Below, piece after piece: positions 53,510-61,489 of a stretch of DNA of 64,000 nt. This DNA is from Algoriphagus resistens. Its GTDB lineage: Bacteria > Bacteroidota > Bacteroidia > Cytophagales > Cyclobacteriaceae. Within the stretch, counting starts at the first letter, position 1. The number at the start of each line of letters is the position of its first letter. The notes under the pieces were generated by a model. The model saw only the letters and a program-made list of their open reading frames with translations, was not told the origin of the DNA and ran no database searches. The DNA lies in the NCBI RefSeq assembly GCF_001442615.1, contig NZ_LMXN01000001.1:558001-622000 (forward strand), given 5' to 3'. Made by a program: the position numbers and the translations under genes.

Positions 53510-53893
53510 ATACACTATCAACTAGGAAGTAGGGAGCAATAAGTTCTAAGGGATAATACCCAATTGCTTATTTATGCTTGATTTTTAGTCCGTACTAACC
53601 TTGACATCTAAGTCTCCAACCTCCGACATCCGGCGCCCAACCTCTTTCAAGCCACTAACAAACTTCCAAGACCAAAGTTTGCTTTTCAAAAACTACCGAG
53701 TAAATTTATTACTCAGTCGTCATTACATGAAGGCCAAAGCCGACAAAGCCTCCCTGAGGGACGACAATCTCTAGTAAACAACCGGCAGCCTAACCACTAC
53801 CCAATCAAACTGGCTGTGGGTGAAAGGGCGAAGCTATGGCAAATGGTCGGTGATCTAGGTGAACATCCGACATCCAACATCCCCCAGTCCTCA
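53510..53893 (+). other. Gap with degenerate repeats
   Basis: No gene is supported. The segment contains low-complexity, CATCC-rich motifs (CTCCGACATCCGGCG near 53617, ACATCCGACA at 53863-53872) and AAAACTACCGAGTAAATT near 53687, which resembles a stretch at 38130. These recur in other gaps of this window. The region separates the utilisation locus from the last polysaccharide block. Confidence 0.5.
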
Positions 53894-54616
53894 ATGGGTT
53901 TAAAAAAAACGATAAGAAAGTACCTTGGCATACCACAACTGGAAGAATCAATCTCCCAAGCTACCTTAACTCTGGAAAGGGAAGTTGCATTCCGGCAGCG
54001 GGAACTCAAAGCACTGGAAATCCTAAAGCCCTATTTGCCGCAGGGATACTTATTTGAAACCGGATTTTCCCTGCCCCTCCAGCTCATCCAACATATAGTC
54101 AACGACATCTTGGTATACCAGCCCAAGACTATACTGGAGCTGGGATCCGGATTATCCACTCAGATCCTCGGCAATATGATCAGGATGGAGGGCTTGGACA
54201 TAAAATTCATCAGCGTGGACAATAATTTCACCTGGCAAAAGATGCTGAAACCCAAGTGCCCCCAAGTAGCCTTTTATAGCTTTCTCCTGTCGGAGCAGAG
54301 CCCTCATTCTTACACCAAGTCGGGAGTATGGTATGAAATCCCTGAGGATCCTCCATGGGGAGAAAACCTTATAGATATGGTGCTGGTGGATGGCCCCAAA
54401 GGGAATAGCTGTGAAAAGGCCCGGTATGGATTTATCCCTTTTCTAAAAGGTAGGTTAAGTGAGCTTCCTATAATCTATGTAGATGATACCCATAGGGCTG
54501 ATGAGAGATTTATAGTGGAGCAGGCCAGTAGTGCATTTGATCTCCCACAAGTTCAGTCTTTCCATCGGTACAGCCGATTGTCCAAAGTAGAAGATTTCTA
54601 TACCGCCCCGGCGTAA
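53894..54616 (+). CDS. Class I SAM-dependent methyltransferase-like protein
   Basis: The 240-residue protein begins at the ATG at 53894 (MGLKKTIRKYLGI); an upstream in-frame extension to 53816 runs through repeat-like DNA and is not used. A SAM-type Rossmann core is seen: YQPKTILELGSGLSTQIL near residue 85, FISVDNNFTWQKML, then IDMVLVDGPKGN near 165 and IIYVDDTHRADERFIVEQA near 195. The pattern resembles O-methyltransferase-type enzymes of polysaccharide loci. The first 70 residues are helical. The acceptor is unknown. It stands alone in front of the toxin-antitoxin remnant and marks the return to polysaccharide genes. Confidence 0.68.
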   Translation: MGLKKTIRKYLGIPQLEESISQATLTLEREVAFRQRELKALEILKPYLPQGYLFETGFSLPLQLIQHIVNDILVYQPKTILELGSGLSTQILGNMIRMEGLDIKFISVDNNFTWQKMLKPKCPQVAFYSFLLSEQSPHSYTKSGVWYEIPEDPPWGENLIDMVLVDGPKGNSCEKARYGFIPFLKGRLSELPIIYVDDTHRADERFIVEQASSAFDLPQVQSFHRYSRLSKVEDFYTAPA

Positions 54617-54829
54617 AGAATTGAAGGTAGCAATTAGTAGTCAGTAGGTCAGTTGTCAGTCTTCAGTAATCTGATGCCCAACTTGGATTTCAAATCTCCA
54701 GTCCCCAATCCCCAATTGTCTGACATCAAACATCGGTCACCGGATATTCACAAAATGGACAACTTAAAAAAACAACCTATATTGATTTTGCGTTTGGAAA
54801 TAAATCCCAAGTAATTAAATAGCTAGACG

Positions 54830-55048
54830 ATGAGCAAAAAAGAATTAAGTACTAAAGATCTAATAAAAGCTCAAAGTAGGGCTGGTCAGCGTGCTAAAAA
54901 ATTGATCAGAGTCTTGGGACTAGAGGACATGGTAGCACGAAACAATAAAGTCATTCAAATTAAACCGAATGGTCAAGAAGTGACAGTTAAAGAATCACGG
55001 TTTAAAAGCAAAAAAGTCCAGAAAGGAACTTTTAAAATACAGAATTGA
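54830..55048 (+). CDS. Small basic protein, probable antitoxin-like partner of the zeta-toxin remnant
   Basis: The 72-residue protein (MSKKELSTKDLIKAQSRAGQ...) is lysine-rich and helical in its first half, with a strand-like KVIQIKPNGQEVTVKES in the second. I do not recognise a family by sequence. Its stop TGA overlaps the TTG from which the zeta-toxin-like reading frame begins (55045), the tight arrangement expected of an antitoxin-toxin pair. The frame is intact while the partner is broken, so it may be a surviving antitoxin. It is 213 bp after the methyltransferase gene. The call rests on neighbourhood. Confidence 0.5.
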   Translation: MSKKELSTKDLIKAQSRAGQRAKKLIRVLGLEDMVARNNKVIQIKPNGQEVTVKESRFKSKKVQKGTFKIQN

Positions 55049-55774
55049 TCACCAAAACTTCAAAATTCAGACTTTTTGCTGACCCAAACGGAAGCGGAAA
55101 ATCCACTTTGATCTGAGAAATCAATGAGTCTTTTAATCTTGGAGTTTTCGTGAACGCAGATTTGATAGAATATGAGCTAAGGAAAAGCAAGTTTATTGAG
55201 CTTTCCACTATTTTTGGAAAGAATACAATATCTGAAATTGACTGGAAAGCATTTTATAAAAAGTATCAGATTGAAGATAGCAGAGCAGTTGGTCTGATTC
55301 CAGATAAGTTAAGAAGGGGTCTTAATCTGGAAAAGCGAGATCAATAGTTATGCTGCTTCAATAATAGCCTCTTTTTTCTGTTTTGAATTGTTGAGAAGAA
55401 AGACGACTTTTTCATTCGAAACAGTAATGTCTCATCCATCAAAATTTCATTTTATGCAAGATGCAAATGCGGCAGGATTTAAAACATACCTCTATTTTAT
55501 TTGTACGGAAGATCCCTTGATTAATCTTCAGAGAGTGCGAAATAGAAAGGAAATGGGCGGTCATGATGTACCCGAATATTTACTAGAAAGCCAGTATTGC
55601 AGATCCTTAGAACAACTTCACGCTGCATTTTTGACCGCACATAGAGCCTTTGTAATTGATAGTTCAAATAGGAATCGAAACTTAATTCTAGAGAAGAACC
55701 ACAAAACTGTAACCATTAATACAGAAGCAATCCCAGGCTGGATAGCTGAGTGTTTGGTTAGTAAATTAAAATAG
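55045..55774 (+). pseudogene. Zeta-toxin-like P-loop kinase, broken by a stop and a frameshift
   Basis: The frame opening at TTG 55045 reads FADPNGSGKSTLI, a Walker A motif as in zeta toxins (usual form GPNGSGKST), then hits TGA at 55114-55116. The same frame continues with FVNADLIEYELR, the NAD/Asp motif after Walker A in this family, and ends at 55347. The rest is in another frame (55388-55774): FSFETVMSHPSKFHFMQDANAAGFKTYLYFICTEDPLINLQRVRNRKEMGGHDVPEYLLESQYCRSLEQL, a clear zeta-toxin C-terminal half. One in-frame stop plus one frameshift between about 55340 and 55388 separate the pieces. Intact members phosphorylate UDP-sugars such as UDP-GlcNAc. Sequencing error is possible for one lesion but unlikely for both. 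Confidence 0.75.
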
Positions 55775-56153
55775 TTAGTTGCCATCATGAATTGTCCTGC
55801 CAACCGACGATATACCCCAGTGGTTGTATTCGGCAAACAGAAACTATTTTAGAAATTAAAGCCTACAAGCGCAGTCCCATTTCATCCAGCACCAAACATC
55901 GGTCATGGTACATTCCTTATTTCAAATTTCTGACTTCAGATTTCAAACCCTTAACCCCTAATCTTTATTCCCTAACTCTCAATCCCATTTACCAGACACT
56001 ATCTTGATAATATTTGAAGCATGATAACGTTTAATCAATAGTTTGTCAATGGTGAAGAAGTCTGTTTCGACTCTGGCTCTGGATACATCCAAGGCAACTA
56101 AGGGAGTTCGAATCCTCCCGTACGCACATCTAATTTATTCCCCCACTGTGGCT
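55775..56153 (+). other. Gap with degenerate repeat-like DNA
   Basis: No gene is supported. ACATCGGTCA at 55896-55905 and pyrimidine-rich TTTCAAACCC stretches near 55943 also occur in neighbouring gaps. An open frame runs from 56043 into cysC, but its first 37 codons do not resemble cysC and are treated as leader. Confidence 0.5.
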
Positions 56154-56759
56154 ATGGAAAAGCATGCGCATATTTATCCCACCACACAGAAGGTGACAAA
56201 AGAGGACAGGGCAAGACTATTAATGCAAAAGCCTTTACTAATCTGGTTTACAGGTCTGTCTGGCTCAGGAAAGTCAACTTTGGCAAATCATCTGGAAGTA
56301 ACCTTGCATCAAAAGGGGCTTAAAACATTCATCTTAGACGGTGATAATCTAAGAACGGGATTAAATCAGGATCTAGGCTTTACTGACGTAGATAGAAGAG
56401 AGAATATCAGAAGAGTAGGCGAAGTAGCTAAGCTGATGATGGAAACGGGTTTAATCGTAATTGCAGCCTTTATTTCTCCAATGCAAAAGGAAAGGGAAAT
56501 GCTCAGGAAGCGAGTAGGGGCCGAACAGTTTTTTGAAATTTATGTCGATTGTCCTATTGGGGTTTGTGAAGCAAGGGATCCTAAAGGAATCTATCAAAAA
56601 GTAAGAGCAGGGGAAATCAAAAATTTTACCGGGATAGATGCACCTTATGAAATACCTAAAACTCCTAATCTGACAATTAATACGGAGAATTGCTCAATCC
56701 CGGAAGCACTTACGCTTATTAAGAACAGTATTTCCGAAAGATACTTGGATATTGCCTAA
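56154..56759 (+). CDS. cysC: Adenylylsulfate (APS) kinase
   Basis: The 201-residue enzyme phosphorylates APS to PAPS. The start chosen is the ATG at 56154 (MEKHAHIYPTTQ), since bacterial CysC proteins begin with such a short leader; the frame is open back to 56043. Motifs: Walker A FTGLSGSGKSTLA, DGDNLRTGLNQDLGFTDVDRRENIRRVGEVA, the switch FISPMQKERE, VDCPIGVCEARDPKG and FTGIDAPYEIP, all conserved in APS kinases. No cysD, cysN or sulfotransferase is seen in the window, so PAPS may serve polysaccharide sulfation or sulfate assimilation elsewhere. It is placed between a decayed toxin gene and a remnant of a GDPD-like gene. Confidence 0.92.
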   Translation: MEKHAHIYPTTQKVTKEDRARLLMQKPLLIWFTGLSGSGKSTLANHLEVTLHQKGLKTFILDGDNLRTGLNQDLGFTDVDRRENIRRVGEVAKLMMETGLIVIAAFISPMQKEREMLRKRVGAEQFFEIYVDCPIGVCEARDPKGIYQKVRAGEIKNFTGIDAPYEIPKTPNLTINTENCSIPEALTLIKNSISERYLDIA

Positions 56760-56760
56760 A

Positions 56761-56820
56761 GGATTACCCCAGTTCAGTAGGAAAGGCTTTTAAAGAGTTG
56801 AAAAAAGTATGTAATCAGTG
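56761..56820 (+). pseudogene. Remnant of a second glycerophosphodiesterase 3' end
   Basis: Immediately after the cysC stop, this stretch matches the last codons and the first bases after the stop of the gene at 56923-57807. CAGTAGGAAAGGCTTTTAAA and the following 11 bases at 56775-56805 are identical to 57770-57800 (31 bp), and similarity continues on both sides (DYPSSVGKAFKELKK versus DYPIAVGKAFKELKN). It is a truncated copy left by a duplication or replacement. Confidence 0.8.
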
Positions 56821-56922
56821 GTGTGATGAGTAAATCTATAGATCGATAGCAACTTCAGATCTCAAATTTCAAACCTTAGATTTTAGACTTTAGATTTCAA
56901 ACCCCAAATCCTCAAACCAAAA

Positions 56923-57807
56923 TTGCTTTCCCGCTTCCTTACATTTCTTTACCTTCTATTTTCCCTGACGCTCTCAGCGCAGGAGCTGCATAGGATCGCG
57001 CCAAACTCAGCAGCCGAACTCCATGCTTTCTTTCAATACCAAGAAGGAAATGCCCCGATTATCTCAGGACATCGTGGAGGAAAGGAACCCGGATATCCTG
57101 AAAATAGTCTGGAAGCCATGGAATATACCCTCCAGTTTACTCCTGCGATCTTTGAGGTAGATCCTCGGATAACCAAGGATTCTGTCATTGTGCTGTTTCA
57201 TGATGCTTCGCTGGAGCGTACCAGCAATGGGCAGGGCAAGCTGATTGACCACACATTTGAAGAACTGCGACAGCTGCAGCTTATGGATGTCAATGGAGTA
57301 CTGACACCGTATAAGATTCCATCTTTAGAAGAGTCTATCGCATGGGCCAAGGGAAAGACCATCCTCAATCTGGATCATAAGGACGTTCCTCTGGCAGTCA
57401 CTGCTCGTACTCTAATTGATTTGGATGCCTTAAGCCATGTCATGATTACGGTGCATGCTCCTGAAGAGGCAGCATTCTACCTCAGCCAGGATTCCCGTTT
57501 TATGTTTTCGGCTTTTATCCGGAATTTTGAGGAACTGGAAGCCTACGAAAAAGCAGGCATTCCCTGGAGTCAGCTTATAGCTTATGTTGGCCCGCTCTCC
57601 AAACCGGAAAACCAGGCTCTTTACGATGCCCTTCACCAGAGAGGAGTAAAGGTCATGATCTCCGCTGCCCCCAGCTATGACAAGGAAACTGACGTGGAGA
57701 AAAGAGCAGAGGACTATAGAAAAGTCATTATCGAAGGAGCCGACGTACTGGAATCTGATTATCCGATTGCAGTAGGAAAGGCTTTTAAAGAGTTGAAAAA
57801 TAAGTAG
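56923..57807 (+). CDS. Exported glycerophosphodiester phosphodiesterase
   Basis: The 294-residue protein has a signal peptide (MLSRFLTFLYLLFSLTLSAQ) from a TTG start at 56923. The GDPD TIM-barrel motifs are GHRGGKEPGYPENSLEA (HR and EN), FEVDPRITKDSVIVLFHD (E-x-D and H) and RTSNGQG; the catalytic His and metal-binding Glu/Asp residues are present. Relatives cleave glycerophosphodiesters such as glycerophosphocholine or -inositol to glycerol-3-phosphate. The protein is periplasmic or outer-membrane associated. It lies between cysC and the FkbM gene and has no obvious link to polysaccharide export, apart from possible turnover of teichoic-acid-like or phosphoglycerol groups. Confidence 0.87.
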   Translation: MLSRFLTFLYLLFSLTLSAQELHRIAPNSAAELHAFFQYQEGNAPIISGHRGGKEPGYPENSLEAMEYTLQFTPAIFEVDPRITKDSVIVLFHDASLERTSNGQGKLIDHTFEELRQLQLMDVNGVLTPYKIPSLEESIAWAKGKTILNLDHKDVPLAVTARTLIDLDALSHVMITVHAPEEAAFYLSQDSRFMFSAFIRNFEELEAYEKAGIPWSQLIAYVGPLSKPENQALYDALHQRGVKVMISAAPSYDKETDVEKRAEDYRKVIIEGADVLESDYPIAVGKAFKELKNK

Positions 57808-58004
57808 GTAATCAGTGTGAAGTCACGATCTTCAGTATGACATTCATCTGGCATTTAACATCGGTCATCGGACATCAGGCATTTTATCCTTCTAACTTAA
57901 AACCTTGCTTTTCAATACCTTCACTTTGCTTCTATTCCTACCTATAGTATTCCTACTATACTGGTTTGTATTTCAGAATAATTCGAAGCGTATTATTATT
58001 CCGC

Positions 58005-58817
58005 ATGAATAATGCCCTCAAAAGGAAGTTATATAACGTGCTCTCTCGCAGTAGGAAAAAGGGCTTTGTGAAAACCCTTTTGAGATTAATTAAAACAATA
58101 TATTTTGCTTTAGAAAATAAGAATAATGATCAGAAGAGTAATGGCGAAGTTTGGTTAATTAATCAACTGAAAGATTCTGAAATAAAATTAAATACAATTT
58201 TTGACGTAGGAGCAAACGTTGGTAATTGGACTAGAATGGTTAGGAGTAGATTCCCGAATTCAAGATATCATATTTTTGAACCTCTCCCAAGTATTTATAG
58301 AATTCTCGAAAAGTCTTTTATTTCTGATTTGAATTTAAAAATCAACAATCTTGCATTATCCAACTCATCAGGAGAAATAGATTTCAATTTTTGTCCTGAT
58401 CAGCCTTCTTTCAGCTCTATTTATAAGACATCATTAAGAGATAATTTTCAAACTATACAAATATTTTGTCAAAGAGGTGAGGACTACTGTTTAAGTAATA
58501 GAATTGAATACATTGACTTTTTAAAAATTGACACGGAAGGATCTGAACCTTTTGTTTTACAAGGGTTTGATAAAATGCTGTCTTCAGGAAAAGTGAAAAT
58601 AATTCAGTTTGAATATGGTCCTCATAATATAAAGTCGAAGTTTTTGATAATTGATTTCTATATTTTTTTTAAAGAAAAAGGGTATGTGATTGGCAAGATT
58701 TATCCCAATCATGTGGATTTTTCAGAATATCACGAAAATAAAGAAAACTTTATTTTATCAAATTATTTAGCAGTTAGAGAAACTGAGACTGAAATATTTA
58801 GGGTATTGGGGAGATGA
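58005..58817 (+). CDS. FkbM family SAM-dependent methyltransferase
   Basis: The 270-residue protein is markedly AT-rich in codon use compared with genes before 57.8 kb. The ATG at 58005 (MNNALKRKLYNVL) is preferred over the extension to 57966. Motifs: INTIFDVGANVGNWTRMV-like SAM-binding loop (TIFDVGANVGNW), YHIFEPLPSIYRIL, LALSNSSGEIDF, and IDFLKIDTEGSEPFVLQGF with the FkbM D-T-E-G signature. It probably O-methylates a sugar of the polysaccharide. It overlaps the Wzt gene by four bases (ATGA), which places it in the export operon. Confidence 0.85.
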   Translation: MNNALKRKLYNVLSRSRKKGFVKTLLRLIKTIYFALENKNNDQKSNGEVWLINQLKDSEIKLNTIFDVGANVGNWTRMVRSRFPNSRYHIFEPLPSIYRILEKSFISDLNLKINNLALSNSSGEIDFNFCPDQPSFSSIYKTSLRDNFQTIQIFCQRGEDYCLSNRIEYIDFLKIDTEGSEPFVLQGFDKMLSSGKVKIIQFEYGPHNIKSKFLIIDFYIFFKEKGYVIGKIYPNHVDFSEYHENKENFILSNYLAVRETETEIFRVLGR

Positions 58818-60064
58818 GTAAAACAGTAATTAAAGTAGAAAACCTCTCCAAGCGCTATCGACTCGGCTTAAAGGAAAAACAGGCTGAAACTTTAGCAGGG
58901 CAAATAGCTAATCTAATAAAATCCCCTTGGCAGAATCTAAAGCGACTTCGTGAGATGAGTCGTTTTGGGACAGAAGATGAATCAGTCTTCTGGGCACTTA
59001 AGGATATTAACTTTGAGGTCAAGGAAGGAGAAGTATTAGGGATCATAGGTAAGAATGGAGCAGGTAAATCAACCTTACTTAAAATACTTTCCCAGATCAC
59101 CGAACCAACTTCAGGAAAGATTGAAATTCACGGGCGTGTCGCCTCACTTTTAGAAGTTGGAACTGGTTTTCATCCGGAGCTATCTGGCAGAGAAAATATC
59201 TATATGAATGGGACTATATTGGGAATGACCCGGCGGGAAATAGATGCCAAGCTTGATGAAATTATTGATTTCTCAGGAGTTGAGAAGTTTATCGACACAC
59301 CTGTTAAGTTCTATTCCTCAGGGATGAAAGTACGATTAGGATTCTCCGTTGCGGCTCACTTAGAACCTGAAATTTTGATTATAGATGAGGTTCTTGCTGT
59401 TGGCGATTATGAATTCCAGAAAAAGTGTTTGGGAAAAATGGAAGATGTGGCTGGCCAAGGGAGAACTGTATTGTTTGTGAGTCATAATATGGAAGCCGTT
59501 TCTACTTTATGTAAGAAAGGCCTTTTATTAAACGATGGAGGTGTTCTGAATTATGGAGTAATAAAGAATGTTTTAAATTCTTATTTAGGGCTTGCGAGCA
59601 ATTTTGGCCACCTATATACTGATTATGAATCAAAGGGAACTCCGTATGTAAGAAAAATTGAGATAGTATGTTCAGATTCAGATGGTCATCATAATTTCGG
59701 AAAGCCTTTACGGATAGATTTCGAAATATTGTCGAATATAACAATACCAAATGCAACGTTATCATTTCAGTTAATTGATGAGAAAAACAGAGCGATAGTT
59801 CATTGTTGGATTTTTCAATCAGATCAAAAATTCTGTCACTATAAAGGACTGCATAGAGTTTCTTGTTTTCTAGAAACTCCAAAATTATATATGGGAAGAT
59901 ATTCTTTAACTGCTCATTTCGGAGAAGGAAAGGGGGGGAGGAAATACCAAACAATAGAGCATGCCTGTTGGCTGGAAGTCAATATGCACGGTGTTTATAG
60001 AGAATTTGACTGGTTACCAAATTCTTGTACTTATTTAGAAAATTTTAGATGGGATGTTAAATAA
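58814..60064 (+). CDS. wzt: ABC polysaccharide exporter ATP-binding protein
   Basis: The 416-residue ATPase partners a Wzm-type permease. Residues about 1-255 form the nucleotide-binding domain with Walker A GIIGKNGAGKSTLL, the signature YSSGMKVRLGFSVAAHLEP, and Walker B ILIIDEVLAVGDYEF. Residues about 265-416 form a Wzt-C type carbohydrate-recognition domain (VRKIEIVCSDSDGH, MGRYSLTAHFGEG), which in O-antigen exporters recognises the chain end. The AT-rich composition resembles the neighbouring FkbM gene. The only permease in the window is at 29359, 28.6 kb away on the same strand. The stop overlaps the next start by 11 bp. Confidence 0.9.
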   Translation: MSKTVIKVENLSKRYRLGLKEKQAETLAGQIANLIKSPWQNLKRLREMSRFGTEDESVFWALKDINFEVKEGEVLGIIGKNGAGKSTLLKILSQITEPTSGKIEIHGRVASLLEVGTGFHPELSGRENIYMNGTILGMTRREIDAKLDEIIDFSGVEKFIDTPVKFYSSGMKVRLGFSVAAHLEPEILIIDEVLAVGDYEFQKKCLGKMEDVAGQGRTVLFVSHNMEAVSTLCKKGLLLNDGGVLNYGVIKNVLNSYLGLASNFGHLYTDYESKGTPYVRKIEIVCSDSDGHHNFGKPLRIDFEILSNITIPNATLSFQLIDEKNRAIVHCWIFQSDQKFCHYKGLHRVSCFLETPKLYMGRYSLTAHFGEGKGGRKYQTIEHACWLEVNMHGVYREFDWLPNSCTYLENFRWDVK

Positions 60065-60788
60065 GATTTTTAAGAAATTAAAAAGCTCCAAAAAGCAGAT
60101 GGATAATACGTTTGCAGATTTTTCGCAGAAGGAGAGAGAATTTATTTCATCTGTATCCAAATTCACTATGACTTCTCCAGAACGTTTAGTTACTCTTATT
60201 AGATCTGTGTACTATTTAGAGGAGAATGGTATAGAAGGCGATTTTGTTGAATGTGGTGTTTGGAAAGGAGGCAGTGTGATGGCTATGATTAAAGTCTTAC
60301 AATCACTAAATATTGAAGAAAGAGATATATGGTTGTTTGATACGTTTGAGGGCATGACTGAGCCAAAGGATATGGATTCAAAGTTTGACGATACAAAGGC
60401 TGAGATCTTGCTGAAAAATGATTCATCGAGAAAATCTACAGTATGGGCAGTAAGCAGTTTGAAAGAGGTTAGTGCGAACATATCTTCACTAGGTTACCCA
60501 TCTGAAAAAATTAAGTTAATTAAAGGGCCTGTAGAGGATACTTTACTGAAAAATAAAACCGAGAAAATTGCTTTGCTTCGTTTAGATACTGATTGGTATG
60601 AGTCCACAAAAATTGAACTTGAAACTTTATTTCCCAAATTGGTCAAAGGTGGAGTTTTGATAATAGATGATTATGGCCATTGGAAAGGATGCAAACAGGC
60701 TGTGGATGAATATTTTGTAAAACAAGGCTATCCAATCTTTTTAAATAGGATAGATTATACCGGTAGGATTTTTATAAAATACTGGTAA
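60054..60788 (+). CDS. TylF/MycF-type O-methyltransferase
   Basis: The 244-residue protein begins at ATG 60054 inside the end of wzt. The motifs are EGDFVECGVWKGGSVMAMI (SAM-binding) near residue 60, WLFDTFEGMTEPKD, IALLRLDTDWYESTKIELE near 175 and GGVLIIDDYGHWKGCKQAVDEYF near 200. These are the DTFEGM, LDTDWYEST and DDYGHW signatures of macrocin-O-methyltransferase (TylF) relatives common in capsule loci. The two acidic motifs bind a metal ion. It would methylate a sugar hydroxyl. It is coupled to the next gene by a TAATG overlap. Confidence 0.88.
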   Translation: MLNKIFKKLKSSKKQMDNTFADFSQKEREFISSVSKFTMTSPERLVTLIRSVYYLEENGIEGDFVECGVWKGGSVMAMIKVLQSLNIEERDIWLFDTFEGMTEPKDMDSKFDDTKAEILLKNDSSRKSTVWAVSSLKEVSANISSLGYPSEKIKLIKGPVEDTLLKNKTEKIALLRLDTDWYESTKIELETLFPKLVKGGVLIIDDYGHWKGCKQAVDEYFVKQGYPIFLNRIDYTGRIFIKYW

Positions 60789-61489
60789 TGATTGATTTTA
60801 ATCCGAAGGAAATAACTTATGAAAATATCGATCGATTTTTTATTAAAGCATCGATTTTTAAATTTATTCAATCTAATAAGAATGTTTTTAAAGGAAAGTT
60901 TCTTGATGTTGGGTGTGGGGAAAAGCCATATGAATCACTAATTCTGTCAAATCATAATGTCATATCCTACACCGGTATTGATTTGATAGGTGGCCAAGAA
61001 TATAAAAAAGGAGTGAAGCCTGATTTTCTATGGGATGGGATTACTTTTCCTTTTGATGACTCAGTTTATGGTTCTGCGATGGCCACTGAAGTATTAGAGC
61101 ATTGTCCTGATCCATTAGTTAGTTTATCTGAAATATACAGAATTCTAAAGGCAAGCTCTCCATTGCTTTTGACTGTTCCATTTATTTGGCCTACACATGA
61201 AACTCCTTATGATTTCTATAGATATACTCCGTTTGGGCTAAGGCACTTGCTAGTGAAAGCAGGTTTTGAAGATATTGAGATCACATGTCTGGGAGGCTGG
61301 GATGCATCTTTAGCCCAAGTCTTAGGGCTCTGGTTAAAACGAAGAAAAATGAGTAGAGCAAACCAGAAAAGGCTTTTCCTTATAGTCAAACCTGTAATCC
61401 AATATTTACTTAAGAAAGACAGGATTTTGGAAGAATCATCTGAGCAAAATCTAATTACAAGCATAGGAGTAGTGGCATGGAAAAAATAA
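60788..61489 (+). CDS. Class I SAM-dependent methyltransferase (Methyltransf_11/25)
   Basis: The 233-residue protein carries FLDVGCGEKPYESL (motif I, near residue 38), YTGIDLIGGQEYKKG, FPFDDSVYGSAMATEVLEHCPDPLVSLSEIYRILK near 80-125 and TVPFIWPTHETPYDFYRYTPFGLRHLL. The last motif, with H-E-T-P-Y-D-F-Y-R-Y-T, is typical of a subgroup found in polysaccharide loci. It probably modifies a sugar or a lipid-linked intermediate. It is the middle gene of the overlapping chain wzt - tylF-like - this gene - GT4 and shares 13 bp with the GT4 start. Confidence 0.85.
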   Translation: MIDFNPKEITYENIDRFFIKASIFKFIQSNKNVFKGKFLDVGCGEKPYESLILSNHNVISYTGIDLIGGQEYKKGVKPDFLWDGITFPFDDSVYGSAMATEVLEHCPDPLVSLSEIYRILKASSPLLLTVPFIWPTHETPYDFYRYTPFGLRHLLVKAGFEDIEITCLGGWDASLAQVLGLWLKRRKMSRANQKRLFLIVKPVIQYLLKKDRILEESSEQNLITSIGVVAWKK

